DNA of 64,000 bases from Fischerella sp. JS2 (GTDB lineage Bacteria; Cyanobacteriota; Cyanobacteriia; Cyanobacteriales; Nostocaceae), in NCBI RefSeq assembly GCF_032393985.1, contig NZ_CP135918.1, forward strand, positions 124,001-188,000. Direction: 5' to 3'. Positions 7,443 to 17,119 of this stretch are shown here, in pieces. A model generated the notes under the pieces. It worked only from the letters and a program-made list of their open reading frames with translations. It had not been told where the DNA came from and did no database searches. Positions within the stretch are counted from its first letter, which is position 1. Each line of letters begins with the position of its first letter. Made by a program: the position numbers and the translations under genes.

Positions 7443-9353
7443 ATGCAAACTCAAGACAGAGTGACCGCATCAAAACTCCCAGATGCGATCGCTGCTAGCC
7501 AGAACTACTTGCTTTCAATTCAAAATCCCCAAGGTTATTGGTGGGCTGAGTTAGAATCCAACGTCACTATCACTGCTGAGGTTGTCCTACTGCATAAAAT
7601 TTGGGGAACGGATAAATCTAGACCCCTACAGAAAGTAGAGGCATATCTGCGTTCTCGACAAAGAGAACATGGAGGTTGGGAGCTTTTTTATGGTGATGGT
7701 GGAGAACTTAGTACTTCCGTGGAAGCGTACATGGCGTTGAGGCTTTTGGGTGTACTCCCAACTGACCCCGCCATGCTCAAAGCAAGAAGATTTATTTTAG
7801 AGCGAGGCGGTATCAGTCGGACTCGCATTTTTACAAAATTACACCTAGCACTCATCGGTTGCTATAGCTGGCAGGGTATTCCTTCGCTACCACCCTGGGT
7901 AATGTTGCTGCCGGAGAACTTTTTCTTTAACATCTACGAAATGTCCAGCTGGGCTAGGTCAAGTACCGTGCCATTGTTGATAGTATGCGATCGCAAACCA
8001 GTTTTTGCCATCGATCCAGCCATCAACTTGAACGAACTGTATGCAGAAGGCATAGAACAAGTCAAGTATGAATTACCCCGTAGCGGTAACTGGACAGATA
8101 TATTTCTTACCCTCGACTCTAGTTTCAAATTGGCTGAAAACCTGAATTTAGTCCCTTTTCGTACAGAAGGTATCAAAGCCGCCGAGAAATGGATATTAGA
8201 ACGGCAAGAAGCAACAGGAGACTGGGGCGGTATTATTCCTGCTATGCTCAATTCGCTACTGGCTTTACGCTGTTTGGATTACGACGCCGCCGATCCAATT
8301 GTCGAACGAGGACTGCAAGCCGTCGATAACTTTGCCATTGAAACAGCAGATACCTACCGAGTTCAACCCTGTGTTTCCCCAGTTTGGGATACAGCTTGGG
8401 CAATTAGAGCGCTTATTGATTCTGGTTTAACATCCGACCATCCTGCTGTAGTACAGGCAGCCGAATGGTTGTTAAATAAGCAAATTCTCCATTACGGCGA
8501 TTGGGCAGTCAAAAATCGGCAAGGTAAACCGGGTGCATGGGCATTTGAATTTGACAATCGTTTTTATCCTGATGTAGATGATACTGCTGTTGTAGTGATG
8601 GCACTAGATCAAGTCCAGCTTCCCAATGAAAAGTTGAAACATCAAGCTATGCGCCGTGCTGTTGACTGGATTGCTTCTATGCAGTGTAAAGCAGGTGGTT
8701 GGGCTGCTTTTGATTTAGACAATGATCACGATTGGCTGAATCTCATCCCCTATGGTGATCTCAAAGCTATGATTGACCCTAACACAGCTGATGTTACTGC
8801 CAGAGTGCTAGAAATGTTAGGTAGTTGCCATCTATCAATTGATAGGTATAACCAACAGCGAGCGATTCAATATCTATTAAATGAGCAAGAACCTGAAGGT
8901 TGTTGGTTTGGTCGTTGGGGAGTCAATTACATCTACGGGACAAGTGGTGTATTGGCTGCTTTATCTCTAGTTGCTCCTCAAACTCATCGCTACAACATAG
9001 AACAGGGTGCTGCTTGGTTAATGAACTGTCAAAACTCAGATGGCGGTTGGGGTGAGACCTGTCGTAGTTATGATGATCCCAGCCTGAAAGGGAAAGGACG
9101 TAGTACTGCGTCTCAGACAGCTTGGGCTTTAATCGGACTAATGGCAGCAGGTAGAGCAAGTGGCAACTTTGCCAAACCAGCAATTGAGCGGGGAATTGAT
9201 TACTTACTAGTAACTCAACTGCCAAATGGTACTTGGAATGAAGCTGATTTTACAGGTACTGGCTTTCCTAGCCATTTTTATCTGAAGTATCACCTCTATC
9301 AACAATACTTTCCTTTAATCGCTCTGAGTCAATATCAAAAATTGTTTGCTTGA
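7443..9353 (+). CDS. shc: Squalene-hopene cyclase
   Basis: 636 residues, the normal length. It cyclises squalene to hopene/hopanol at the cytoplasmic membrane, the committed step of hopanoid synthesis. The catalytic motif DVDDTA is at about 377-382 (general acid aspartates), and several QW-type repeats are visible (GWAAFD, GCWFGRWGVNYIYGT, GGWGETCRSYDD, GTWNE). The start ATG 7443 gives the typical N-terminus ending in IAASQNYLLSIQNPQGYWW. A squalene/phytoene synthase family gene lies 284 bp downstream on the same strand, as expected for a hopanoid locus. Nothing odd in the reading frame. Confidence 0.95.
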   Translation: MQTQDRVTASKLPDAIAASQNYLLSIQNPQGYWWAELESNVTITAEVVLLHKIWGTDKSRPLQKVEAYLRSRQREHGGWELFYGDGGELSTSVEAYMALRLLGVLPTDPAMLKARRFILERGGISRTRIFTKLHLALIGCYSWQGIPSLPPWVMLLPENFFFNIYEMSSWARSSTVPLLIVCDRKPVFAIDPAINLNELYAEGIEQVKYELPRSGNWTDIFLTLDSSFKLAENLNLVPFRTEGIKAAEKWILERQEATGDWGGIIPAMLNSLLALRCLDYDAADPIVERGLQAVDNFAIETADTYRVQPCVSPVWDTAWAIRALIDSGLTSDHPAVVQAAEWLLNKQILHYGDWAVKNRQGKPGAWAFEFDNRFYPDVDDTAVVVMALDQVQLPNEKLKHQAMRRAVDWIASMQCKAGGWAAFDLDNDHDWLNLIPYGDLKAMIDPNTADVTARVLEMLGSCHLSIDRYNQQRAIQYLLNEQEPEGCWFGRWGVNYIYGTSGVLAALSLVAPQTHRYNIEQGAAWLMNCQNSDGGWGETCRSYDDPSLKGKGRSTASQTAWALIGLMAAGRASGNFAKPAIERGIDYLLVTQLPNGTWNEADFTGTGFPSHFYLKYHLYQQYFPLIALSQYQKLFA

Positions 9354-9418
9354 TTCTGTTAGAGATCAAGAATTTGGGTGACAATTATTCGATTTAATGA
9401 AAAAATTGTTTTCCAAAT

Positions 9419-9447
9419 GCTACGCTACGGGAACTCCTGTAGCGTAC
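9419..9447. repeat. Small hairpin in the shc-squalene synthase spacer
   Basis: The arms CTACGCTAC and GTAGCGTAC (8 of 9 pair) flank GGGAACTCCT. It resembles short dispersed cyanobacterial repeats; there is no T-run, so a terminator is unlikely. Confidence 0.4.
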
Positions 9448-9637
9448 GTGCCTACTATAAAATCCGAGACACACTTATTTGTGAGCAAATGATGAACAAT
9501 AAATTACACAAATCTAACCAATTTTTTAAAACAAACAATTGCAAATAAAAATATTAAGTTTTAGTGAAAACCATCAGTCAAATCATCAAAGATTTACAAA
9601 CTTCGGTATGGTAAAACACGAACATAGGTATGTAGAA

Positions 9638-10453
9638 ATGGATTTAATGACAGATGCTTTAGACATTTTAAAAGAAACTAGTCGGACTTTTTATATTCCA
9701 ATTAGTCGTTTACCGCGAGGCTTACAAGAAGCGGTAGCATCAGCATATCTATGTATGCGAGCCATCGATGAAATTGAAGATCATCCCACACTGGATAACC
9801 AGACCAAAGCCAATATTTTGCGATCAATTAGCTTAACATTACAGGCAGCAGTTGATGGTTTTACTATCGATGCTTTCTCTCGGGAACTTAGTTCTCACGA
9901 AAAGTTATTAGCAGAGGTAACTATTAGAATCAGGGAATGGGCGCTACTAGCACCTGAAACTATCGCTCCTCGAATTTGGGATGCAACTGGGGCAATGGCA
10001 GACAGGATGGCATACTGGGCAGAAAGAAATTGGACAATTCATACAGAGTCTGATTTAGATCGCTATACTTTTGGGGTTGCGGGTGCGGTTGGTCTGTTAC
10101 TCTCTGATTTGTGGACTTGGTACGATGGAACGCAGACTAACCGTACTTATGCAGTTGGATTTGGTAGAGGTTTACAGGCAGTTAACATTCTCCGTAATCA
10201 TAAAGAAGATTTAACCCGTGACGTTAATTTTTTTCCAGATGGTTGGAGTGCAGAAAATATGCAAGTGTATGCTCGTCGTAATCTAGTATTAGCAGAAGCT
10301 TATACCAAAGCCCTAAGTGCTGGTCCGACTTTAGATTTTTGTCAAATTCCCCTTAGTTTGGCTTATGGTACTCTCAATGCCCTTGCTGATGGTAGAGAGA
10401 AACTTAGTCGTAGTGATGTATTGGCACTGATTGAGCAGGTGACAAAATTATGA
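9638..10453 (+). CDS. Squalene/phytoene synthase family protein, probable squalene synthase
   Basis: About 271 residues from ATG 9638, which has AGG 9 bases upstream and gives the start MDLMTDALDILKETSRTFY; the frame is open back to 9539 (TTG) and includes ATG 9608. The first aspartate-rich motif is RAIDEIEDHP (~42-51) and the second is NILRNHKEDLTRDV, where the usual D of DxxxD is N (NHKED). Other prenyl-condensing features are present (SRTFYIPISRLP, YTFGVAGAVG, GFGRGLQAVNILRN). Such enzymes join two farnesyl or geranylgeranyl diphosphates head to head. Its place after shc suggests squalene supply for hopanoids. A phytoene synthase role is less likely but not excluded. It converges with the next gene and overlaps it by 6 bp. 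Confidence 0.8.
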   Translation: MDLMTDALDILKETSRTFYIPISRLPRGLQEAVASAYLCMRAIDEIEDHPTLDNQTKANILRSISLTLQAAVDGFTIDAFSRELSSHEKLLAEVTIRIREWALLAPETIAPRIWDATGAMADRMAYWAERNWTIHTESDLDRYTFGVAGAVGLLLSDLWTWYDGTQTNRTYAVGFGRGLQAVNILRNHKEDLTRDVNFFPDGWSAENMQVYARRNLVLAEAYTKALSAGPTLDFCQIPLSLAYGTLNALADGREKLSRSDVLALIEQVTKL

Positions 10454-12244
10454 ATTATGAATTATGAGATTTTCAATATTCATATTCATAGTTTGTGAAG
10501 AATTTTTCTTCAGCATTTGGGCGATCGCATCACCAGGAACAGGACGACTGAAGTAGAACCCCTGACCTTCATGACACCCACGCTGTTGTAGGTATTCAAG
10601 TTGTTCTTGAGTTTCTACACCTTCAGCTGTGATGTTCAACCGTAGGCTTTTGGCCAGGGCAATAATCGCATCAGTTACGGCTGCACTATCAGGATTTGAG
10701 GTCACATCCTGCACAAATGACTGATCAATCTTGAGCATGTTCACAGGAAAACGCTTCAAGTAGTTGAGGGAGGAATAGCCAGTCCCAAAGTCATCCAATG
10801 CCAAAGATATGCCCAGTTCTCTTAGCTGCTTGAGCGTATGAACAGAACGTTCGATGTCAGCCATGAGGAAGCTTTCAGTTACTTCTAATTCTAAATAGGT
10901 TGCTTCTAGCCCTGTTTGTTTTAAGATTTGGTTAATGACTTCTACCAGATTAGGTAGCTCAAACTGCCGTACTGACAGGTTTACCGACATGCGAACCGGG
11001 GGAAGTCCAGCAATTTGCCAGGCTTGGTTTTGAGCGCAGGCAGTTTGTAAAACCCATTCACCAATTGGCACAATCAAACCGTTGGCTTCAGCAAGAGGAA
11101 TAAATTTGGCAGGAGAAACCGAACCTAAAATTGGGTGATACCAGCGAATTAGTGCTTCTGTGGCCATGATTTGTTGGCTGTGCAAATCAATTATGGGTTG
11201 GTAATAAACCTGCATTTCGCCACGCTTGATCGCTCCATACAATTCGTTTTCGATTGTCAGTCGTTCTTGCAACTGAGAATTAATCTCTGATGAATAGAAC
11301 TTGTATTGGCTCCGTCCCTGCTGCTTTGCTTGATACAAGGCTATATGAGCCTGTTGTAATAGTTGATCTACACCATTGCGATCGCTCAAATCATTAATTG
11401 TGATACCGATGCTGGCTGTAATCCGAATTGTGTTACCTCCAATTAGAAAGGGTTTTGCCAAGGTACTTTGTAGTAACTGAGATAGCTTAATTACACTCTC
11501 AAAAGAAGGAATTTCAGTTCGAGCGATCGCAAACTCATCTCCATTTAAATGAGCCAGAATATCTGTTTGAGCGACACAATTTGATAAACGCTGGGCAACT
11601 GCTCTCAATAGTAAACTTGATTTTTGATGCTCTAAAGCATGACTTGTGGCACTAAAATCATCAAGACTTACTAAGAAAATAGCTACTAGACGCTGACTAT
11701 TCTGAGAGAAAGCCTGATAGATACGATGGCGAAATAAATCTCGGTTGGGTAATCCAGTTAGGTCGTCGTAGTTGCGAATATAATCAATTAACTCATCTAA
11801 TTTGTGAAGAGTTTGTGAAGTATCTGCCATCAGTGTTCCTACTTCATCAGCAAATTGTGTTGGTAATTGGGGTAATTTTTTAGTTTTCAGATAGTTTTGT
11901 AATGCAGCAGATGTCAAAATTACCGGAGCAAGCAGGTGATGTAATGCATAGAGTGTAGCTGCTGTACCCGCTAAGGTAGCTATCAGAGCAATAACCATAA
12001 CTCGCACTGTCATCTCCCAAGAATAGGAGTTGGAAGTGATGAAACTGAAGAGTAAGGTCAAAAGTGGTACATGAGTACCTAAAAATGCCACCAACATAAT
12101 TTTGGTGGTGTAGCTCTTTTTGAGCAATTTGAACTGAGCCAGGAATGAATACAGATACAGCTGGCGATGAATCTGCATAGATTCTGGGCAAGGATTGGTC
12201 AATTGGCGAGCAGATATCCTGGTAGTAATGTGTTTTTGATTCAC
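10448..12244 (-). CDS. GGDEF-EAL protein, probable c-di-GMP phosphodiesterase
   Basis: 598 residues if started at GTG 12244; a later Met (residue 22) is possible. Two membrane segments lie at about 47-70 and 80-105, followed by a HAMP-like linker, a GGDEF domain (YDDLTGLPNRDLF onward) and an EAL domain. The GGDEF signature reads LNGDEF and the upstream RxxD inhibitory site is missing (AQTD), so cyclase activity is doubtful. The EAL domain keeps its catalytic residues: EALIRWYHP, SVNLSVRQF, ELEVTES, LDDFGTGYSSL, LKIDQSFV and AEGVETQEQ. I infer a membrane-bound phosphodiesterase that lowers c-di-GMP, with the degenerate GGDEF perhaps regulatory. It has no sensory PAS/GAF domain. Confidence 0.88.
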   Translation of the reverse strand: MNQKHITTRISARQLTNPCPESMQIHRQLYLYSFLAQFKLLKKSYTTKIMLVAFLGTHVPLLTLLFSFITSNSYSWEMTVRVMVIALIATLAGTAATLYALHHLLAPVILTSAALQNYLKTKKLPQLPTQFADEVGTLMADTSQTLHKLDELIDYIRNYDDLTGLPNRDLFRHRIYQAFSQNSQRLVAIFLVSLDDFSATSHALEHQKSSLLLRAVAQRLSNCVAQTDILAHLNGDEFAIARTEIPSFESVIKLSQLLQSTLAKPFLIGGNTIRITASIGITINDLSDRNGVDQLLQQAHIALYQAKQQGRSQYKFYSSEINSQLQERLTIENELYGAIKRGEMQVYYQPIIDLHSQQIMATEALIRWYHPILGSVSPAKFIPLAEANGLIVPIGEWVLQTACAQNQAWQIAGLPPVRMSVNLSVRQFELPNLVEVINQILKQTGLEATYLELEVTESFLMADIERSVHTLKQLRELGISLALDDFGTGYSSLNYLKRFPVNMLKIDQSFVQDVTSNPDSAAVTDAIIALAKSLRLNITAEGVETQEQLEYLQQRGCHEGQGFYFSRPVPGDAIAQMLKKNSSQTMNMNIENLIIHNS

Positions 12245-12503
12245 AACTAGTTAAAAATAATTTCAGTGAAAATAAATATTTTTAAGTTATATAGCATACT
12301 TATATTTATTTTTTCTTCAGAAAATATATTTAATGTATATTTATTAAAATAGGCTTTATGGGCAATTTAAGCATTAAAATAATATATGTAAAAATACTGG
12401 CATAAATGTAATAATTATTAAGTTTTTATATTTTGATGTATCTCAGAAGGAAGCTTGAGATTCCATTACTAGCAACACTAACTTTGATAATGCGATCGCA
12501 TTT
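12245..12503. other. AT-rich spacer upstream of the GGDEF-EAL gene
   Basis: Very AT-rich and presumably holding the promoter of the GGDEF-EAL gene on the minus strand. No ORF or recognised RNA. It continues to 12817, with two hairpins listed separately. Confidence 0.4.
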
Positions 12504-12537
12504 AAACAAAAATCACCCCAAATTCTTAGTTGGGGTG
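12504..12537 (-). terminator. Intrinsic terminator, minus strand
   Basis: The stem is CACCCCAA 12514-12521 / TTGGGGTG 12530-12537, 8-nt loop. On the minus strand it is followed by ATTTTTGTTT. It lies ~280 bp after the stop of the secreted protein gene at 12818, so that transcript would have a long 3' tail. Confidence 0.65.
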
Positions 12538-12563
12538 GCGAATAACTCATAAAATTAATTAAA

Positions 12564-12590
12564 TTTTTCTCACTTATAGTGTGAGAAAAA
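12564..12590. terminator. Bidirectional terminator-like hairpin
   Basis: A perfect 10-bp stem, TTTTTCTCAC 12564-12573 / GTGAGAAAAA 12581-12590, with a 7-nt loop. The A/T ends give a T-run on both strands. Confidence 0.5.
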
Positions 12591-12817
12591 GTATCATTAC
12601 TCAAATATCCTAATTTTAATGATAAGGATTTTCTGGTTACCGTTAAGAGTTTCCTATCAATAAATGATTAATTCTTCTGGTTAATATCTATAATAAATAC
12701 ACTGATAACAGGGGTATTGCACAATCATCATGGAATAACAGAAATCGCACGTTTCAAAAACAAATTTTAACTTTAAATATTTATCAAACATTTGACAAAT
12801 ATGCAACATCCATAGCT

Positions 12818-13618
12818 TTATTGATTAGTTTTACACATCTTTAAAATTTGGCGATCGCTACTACTGATAGACTGTAGTTGATAGTAATCTTGTAATTCTA
12901 CCGAATGACCATAAACATCAGGTTCGTCGTCACTGGTTCTAGGTAAACCATTAATTGTAGCTATTTCTGATGGACTAATTTCACCAGCATAACCCCTAAC
13001 AGTCATTGCCAATTCCCCTGAGGAATTGAGTGTACCATTGAAACAACTATATTCAGAACTTGGCATATACAAAGCACCAATGATTTGATTTTGGCGCTTC
13101 TCAAATATGATATAACCTTGTCCTAACTGTCCTGGTTGAGGTGACTGTCCGTAAAGGTAAATACCATTTTGTTGAGGAAATTTCGATTTTGATGCCACTT
13201 CTGTTGTTTTTAAGGATGCTTTAGGTGCGCTTTCCTGTAAGGATGCTGATGGTTCTGAGCTAAGATGATTATTTCCCTGTAACCAAGTATAAGTTTGTGC
13301 TTGATTCTGTAGTAATTGTGTAGATGCTGTTTTATCTAAACTAGATTTTTTGGTTGTAGAGCTTGATGTTGTGAGCGCTCTGCGTAGACGTATTTCTTTA
13401 TTGGCAACAGTTAATTTAGGAGAAGAAGCACCCTGTAACCAAGTATGAGTGGTTATTTGAGTACCAAATTCCTGGCTTGTAGGCGCATGTAGTCTAGCGA
13501 GTTGGTTACTTAACACAGGTTTAGCCCTCTCGCCAACAACACCAACAATAAGTAATAATCCAAGTAAAGGAAGTCTATACTGACGGGGCGGAAGGAATTT
13601 ATTTATGTGGTTAAGCAC
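12818..13618 (-). CDS. Hypothetical secreted/anchored cyanobacterial protein
   Basis: 266 residues, function not recognised. A hydrophobic stretch at ~17-29 (LPLLGLLLIVGVVG) after basic residues looks like a signal peptide or anchor. The middle (~35-140) is Ser/Thr/Gln-rich and contains two near-identical short motifs, THTWLQG and TYTWLQG, suggesting an internal duplication. The C-terminal ~110 residues (from NGIYLYGQSPQPGQLGQGY through FEKRQNQIIGALYMPSSEYSCF) look like a compact beta-rich domain with two cysteines. The start ATG 13618 has AGGAGAAATAAGG-type purines just upstream. A single gene, followed by the terminator at 12504-12537. Confidence 0.7.
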   Translation of the reverse strand: MLNHINKFLPPRQYRLPLLGLLLIVGVVGERAKPVLSNQLARLHAPTSQEFGTQITTHTWLQGASSPKLTVANKEIRLRRALTTSSSTTKKSSLDKTASTQLLQNQAQTYTWLQGNNHLSSEPSASLQESAPKASLKTTEVASKSKFPQQNGIYLYGQSPQPGQLGQGYIIFEKRQNQIIGALYMPSSEYSCFNGTLNSSGELAMTVRGYAGEISPSEIATINGLPRTSDDEPDVYGHSVELQDYYQLQSISSSDRQILKMCKTNQ

Positions 13619-14041
13619 CTTATTTCTCCTGTAACAAAAAATACTTTTTTTAACTTTTGCCTAATATTTAACTAAACATTAAAGGAGCGAGACTCCATCA
13701 AAAGGTCGATTTATATTGTCGGATAAAAAACTCTGGAAACAAAGAAATTTTTTATTTAATTTTGAACGTAATCCTAGAGTACCATTGGTGGAGCTATTAC
13801 AGTTTCGCCGAATTGAATAATTCAATAGCAAGAATGTCAGGAAAAATTTAAATTATGCAGGAGCTTTGTAACTTCTAAAATAATTGACGCTTTTCTTGGG
13901 ACAGTACCTCGCTTTTGTACATCTATCTGCAACTACAAAAGATAATCTCTCGATTCCGGACGATGACAGTGAACAGTTATCAGTTACCAGTTGTTAGTTT
14001 TAAAATTTCTATGTCTACTGATCACTGATTACTAAATCACT
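13619..14041. other. Spacer downstream of sigma factor gene
   Basis: No gene seen. Bases ~13965-14040 contain low-complexity CAGTTATCAGTTACCAG / ACTGATCACTG repeats of the kind scattered in Nostocales spacers. The sigma factor terminator follows at 14042. Confidence 0.4.
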
Positions 14042-14072
14042 GAAAAAAATCGCCCCCTGAGTTCAGGAGGCG
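14042..14072 (-). terminator. Intrinsic terminator of the sigma factor gene
   Basis: The arms CGCCCCCTGA 14051-14060 and TCAGGAGGCG 14063-14072 pair with one mismatch. On the minus strand they are followed by ATTTTTTTC. It lies 29 bp after the sigma factor stop. Confidence 0.8.
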
Positions 14073-14100
14073 CGTCGCCCTTGATCGCTAAGCTAACCAT

Positions 14101-15111
14101 TTAGCTAGCTATGTACTCTTTCACATTGGCGCGGCGACGACGCAAATGCGCCAGAGCTTGATGCTCCAATTGGCGGACGCGCTCACGGCTAAGATTCAAG
14201 CGTTCACCTACTTTAGCCAAGGACATTTCATTACCATCTTCCAAACCAAAGCGTAAAGCTAGTACTTCTCGCTGTTGGGGGGTGAGTTCTGAAAGTAGGT
14301 TATTCAAGTCTTGGCGCAAGAATTCTTGAGTCATGTAATACTCTGGTGACTGGCCTTCATCTTCCAGCATTTCTTGCAGTTCTGTATCTTGGTTATCGCC
14401 TACTTTCACATCCAAAGAAACTGGTTGGCGTGCCATATTGAGATACTCGCGAATTTGGGCGGGTTCTAATTCCAATTCCTGAGCAATTTCCGTAGGAGAT
14501 GGCGATCGCCCTAATTTTTGAGCGAGTTCTCGCTGCACTTTTTTGATTTTGTTCAGCTTTTCGGTGATATGGATGGGTAAGCGAATTGTACGACCTTGTT
14601 GAGCGATCGCACGGGTGATTGCTTGACGAATCCACCAGTAGGCATAGGTTGAGAACTTATAACCTCGTGTTGGGTCAAATTTCTCTACACCACGTTCTAA
14701 TCCGAGTGTTCCTTCTTGAATCAAATCCAGAAACTCCATGTTGCGTTTCTGGTACTTTTTGGCAATAGCAACAACCAAGCGTAAGTTCGCTTCTATCATT
14801 TTCTGCTTTGCCCGCTTACCTTGCTGCACAGTCTGCTTCACTTCTGACTCAGATTTTTTCACATGAGCAGCCCATTCTTCTAGGCTAGGTTCGCGGCGCA
14901 GTTTTTTCACCAAAGCTTCCTTAGCATCCAGCAGTGTCATCATCTGCTGTACCTGTTTCCCATAAACAATTTCTTGCTCACGGGTTAGCAGTGGGACACG
15001 ACCAATTTCGCGCAAATAGGTTCGCACCATATCAGCCGTGAATTTGGCATTGGTGTTTTCTAGTTCAGTGTTAACGGTGGGCATTGGTGCGTTTTCCTCT
15101 ACTCCAAACAC
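14101..15111 (-). CDS. Group 2 RpoD-type sigma-70 factor
   Basis: 336 residues, shorter than a primary sigma because region 1.1 is lacking. Region 1.2 is [22 protein letters not shown]. Region 2 has [24 protein letters not shown] followed by [14 protein letters not shown] (core binding and -10 recognition), region 3 is around [16 protein letters not shown], and region 4 is [18 protein letters not shown] with the helix-turn-helix [20 protein letters not shown]. Cyanobacterial group 2 factors (SigB-SigE) adjust transcription to nitrogen, carbon or light stress; the exact type cannot be named safely from sequence. ATG 15111 and the later ATG (residue 10, [11 protein letters not shown]) are both possible starts. 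One gene with its own terminator and a long untranslated upstream region. Confidence 0.9.
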   Translation of the reverse strand: MFGVEENAPMPTVNTELENTNAKFTADMVRTYLREIGRVPLLTREQEIVYGKQVQQMMTLLDAKEALVKKLRREPSLEEWAAHVKKSESEVKQTVQQGKRAKQKMIEANLRLVVAIAKKYQKRNMEFLDLIQEGTLGLERGVEKFDPTRGYKFSTYAYWWIRQAITRAIAQQGRTIRLPIHITEKLNKIKKVQRELAQKLGRSPSPTEIAQELELEPAQIREYLNMARQPVSLDVKVGDNQDTELQEMLEDEGQSPEYYMTQEFLRQDLNNLLSELTPQQREVLALRFGLEDGNEMSLAKVGERLNLSRERVRQLEHQALAHLRRRRANVKEYIAS

Positions 15112-16153
15112 AAAAGAATACTTAATAGTTATGGCTAATTAGAAAAGATTGTGCATATATCAGCAGACGTTAGCAGGACTTGGGAAACTACTACAAAAGG
15201 TTGAGTTTTTTTAGGCTTTTAGAACCTGTCAAGACGGTTAGCCTCTTAAATGAGTTCCCCTACTATCCCTAAATTTTCAGACCCCTACAAACACACTTTC
15301 GCTATCTTCAACAATTCTTCTTTTCCTTAAGTCGTTGGCGACGACACTTTCAATACGAAGTCAGTATGAGTTCTATTTATTCAATATTACAATAAATTTA
15401 CTCGAGAGTAAATAGGTTTAGACAAATCTTTCCATTATAGTCTAATATTGTGTTTTTGCCAAAAAAATAGCTGAAATTCCTTTGCAATAGTTACTACATA
15501 TATAGTGACGCTAAAAAGCCTTGTTGGTGTTGCCGTTAGTAGCCGGATAACCGAACTAAGTTGGGTGTAATATTGGGGGATGTTACGAAACTTATATTTT
15601 TGGCTGTATTCAGACTCTACATCCAAAAATTTTCTCTCTTCTCATAAGCATTTATACTTGCCTGGCTTGAGATTTATCTTCAATATCTTTCTCAGTAGCG
15701 CGTTTATCTTTCATTAAGAACTCAACCTAAATTTTTATTCAGGTAGGAATAGCACCATTAGGTTAAAAGCTATTGAAAAGCCTATGATTTTTGAAGCAGT
15801 CAGTCTTTTACCCAAATCTTCCCGCTCTCATAACAGAAACCTCTATATCCTATTATGACGAGGAGGCTTCAACACTAATATTATTATTATAAGTCATTAT
15901 TGAGTTCCAGGAAAAAGTATTTGAAATGTGTTTTTATTTACGCAATTGATTCTAGTTACTGAATTTCATTAATAATTATCTTAATTAGTTTTTGAAAGCC
16001 TATGTTTCAGGATTAATTGGCACAACAGCCCCTGTATTAAATAAGAGAATTATTCAGTTTTTAAAATTAATATTTATAGCCTAAGGATGTAAGAGTGTAA
16101 AGAAAAAATCTGAAACTACACCCCTACATCCCTAACATCTATATACGCCTATC
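15112..16153. other. 1-kb spacer upstream of sigma factor and downstream of speE
   Basis: No supported gene. An AT-rich 63-codon minus-strand frame at 15435-15626 has no homology I recognise and no good ribosome site. Two short AAAGCCTATG-type repeats (near 15778 and 15995) are the only structure noticed. Both flanking genes are on the minus strand, so the sigma promoter and 5' leader lie here. Confidence 0.45.
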
Positions 16154-17101
16154 TCATACTCCCTGTAACTGACCCTGACCAAAAAATTTGGGAGGTTCAG
16201 CCAGAGTATAGACTTGAGTTTCTGTGGCGATCGCTTTTCTCAGATGCAGTGGCAAATGCAGCATACCCAAAAGCGCGATCCCATCAAACATTCGGAACCC
16301 ACCACTAGTTTTTGTCTGCAACAGCAAATCTACCTTTTCTGGGTCAGGTCGGGTGTTGATCTCTAGCTGAGAAGCTAAGATAAAACCCCAGGGTCTACCA
16401 TAGGTACAAGTATGGCTACTGTAGGACTGCACGTTAGGAAAAACCGCATTCAAGGTTTTTGCCAATCTCGCATGGAGATTTAATTCTCCTGGTGATACCG
16501 GGCCTGCTTGGACTACAAAAAACCCGTTTGATGATAATACGCGACTAGCTTTTTCAAAGTATTCTTTCGTGAACAGTTGAAATGATGGTCCTGACTCAAT
16601 CGGATCACTAAGGTCAGAGATGATTACATCCCATTTCTCATCAGTAGTATCCAAAAAGTCAAGTGCATCCGCAATTATCACATGTAAACGTGGATCATCA
16701 AAGGCGTTTTGATGCATTTCGCTTAGGTGTTGCTTGCAAGCTTCCACCACTTCGCCATCAATGTCAATCATCACGACTTTGTCTACAGTTTGCCATCGCA
16801 GAACTTCTCTAGCTGTAGCTCCTTCGCCGCCTCCAAGAATTAGTACCTTACGTGGTGCGCCATGAAAAATCATCGCAGGGTGAACCAAGGGCTCATGGTA
16901 TAAAAACTCATCCCCAGTACAAGATTGCCACTTGCCGTCTAGGACTAGGGCTTTGCCGTAGGTTCCTGTTTCCACAATGTACATCTGTTGATATTCAGTT
17001 TTCTGGTAAGCAAGTACCGCAGTCACTCCATGAGCATAGATATCCCAAGGAGTTATGTACTCGTTTACCCAAAAATCTGCACCTACTTCGCTACCTGGCA
17101 T
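16154..17101 (-). CDS. speE: Spermidine/thermospermine synthase-like aminopropyltransferase
   Basis: 315 residues. It transfers an aminopropyl group from decarboxylated SAM to a polyamine in the cytoplasm. Family motifs: YGKALVLDGKWQSCTGDEF, YHEPLVHPAM, the nucleotide-binding LILGGGEGATAREVL, VVMIDIDGEVVEACK, and the gate region ISDLSDPIESGPSFQLFTKE. DPIE.GP and VVQAGPVSPGEL resemble plant ACL5 thermospermine synthases more than E. coli SpeE, so the product may be thermospermine; this is inference. The start ATG 17101 lies 18 bp after the speD stop, so the two form a speD-speE operon. Length is close to family norm, with a ~45-residue C-terminal extension rich in hydrophobic residues. Confidence 0.9.
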   Translation of the reverse strand: MPGSEVGADFWVNEYITPWDIYAHGVTAVLAYQKTEYQQMYIVETGTYGKALVLDGKWQSCTGDEFLYHEPLVHPAMIFHGAPRKVLILGGGEGATAREVLRWQTVDKVVMIDIDGEVVEACKQHLSEMHQNAFDDPRLHVIIADALDFLDTTDEKWDVIISDLSDPIESGPSFQLFTKEYFEKASRVLSSNGFFVVQAGPVSPGELNLHARLAKTLNAVFPNVQSYSSHTCTYGRPWGFILASQLEINTRPDPEKVDLLLQTKTSGGFRMFDGIALLGMLHLPLHLRKAIATETQVYTLAEPPKFFGQGQLQGV

Positions 17102-17119
17102 AAGACTATACTTCCAATA

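Noticed and set aside
15435-15626. 63-codon minus-strand frame in the sigma factor spacer
   Set aside because: AT-rich, no ribosome site, no recognisable protein features.
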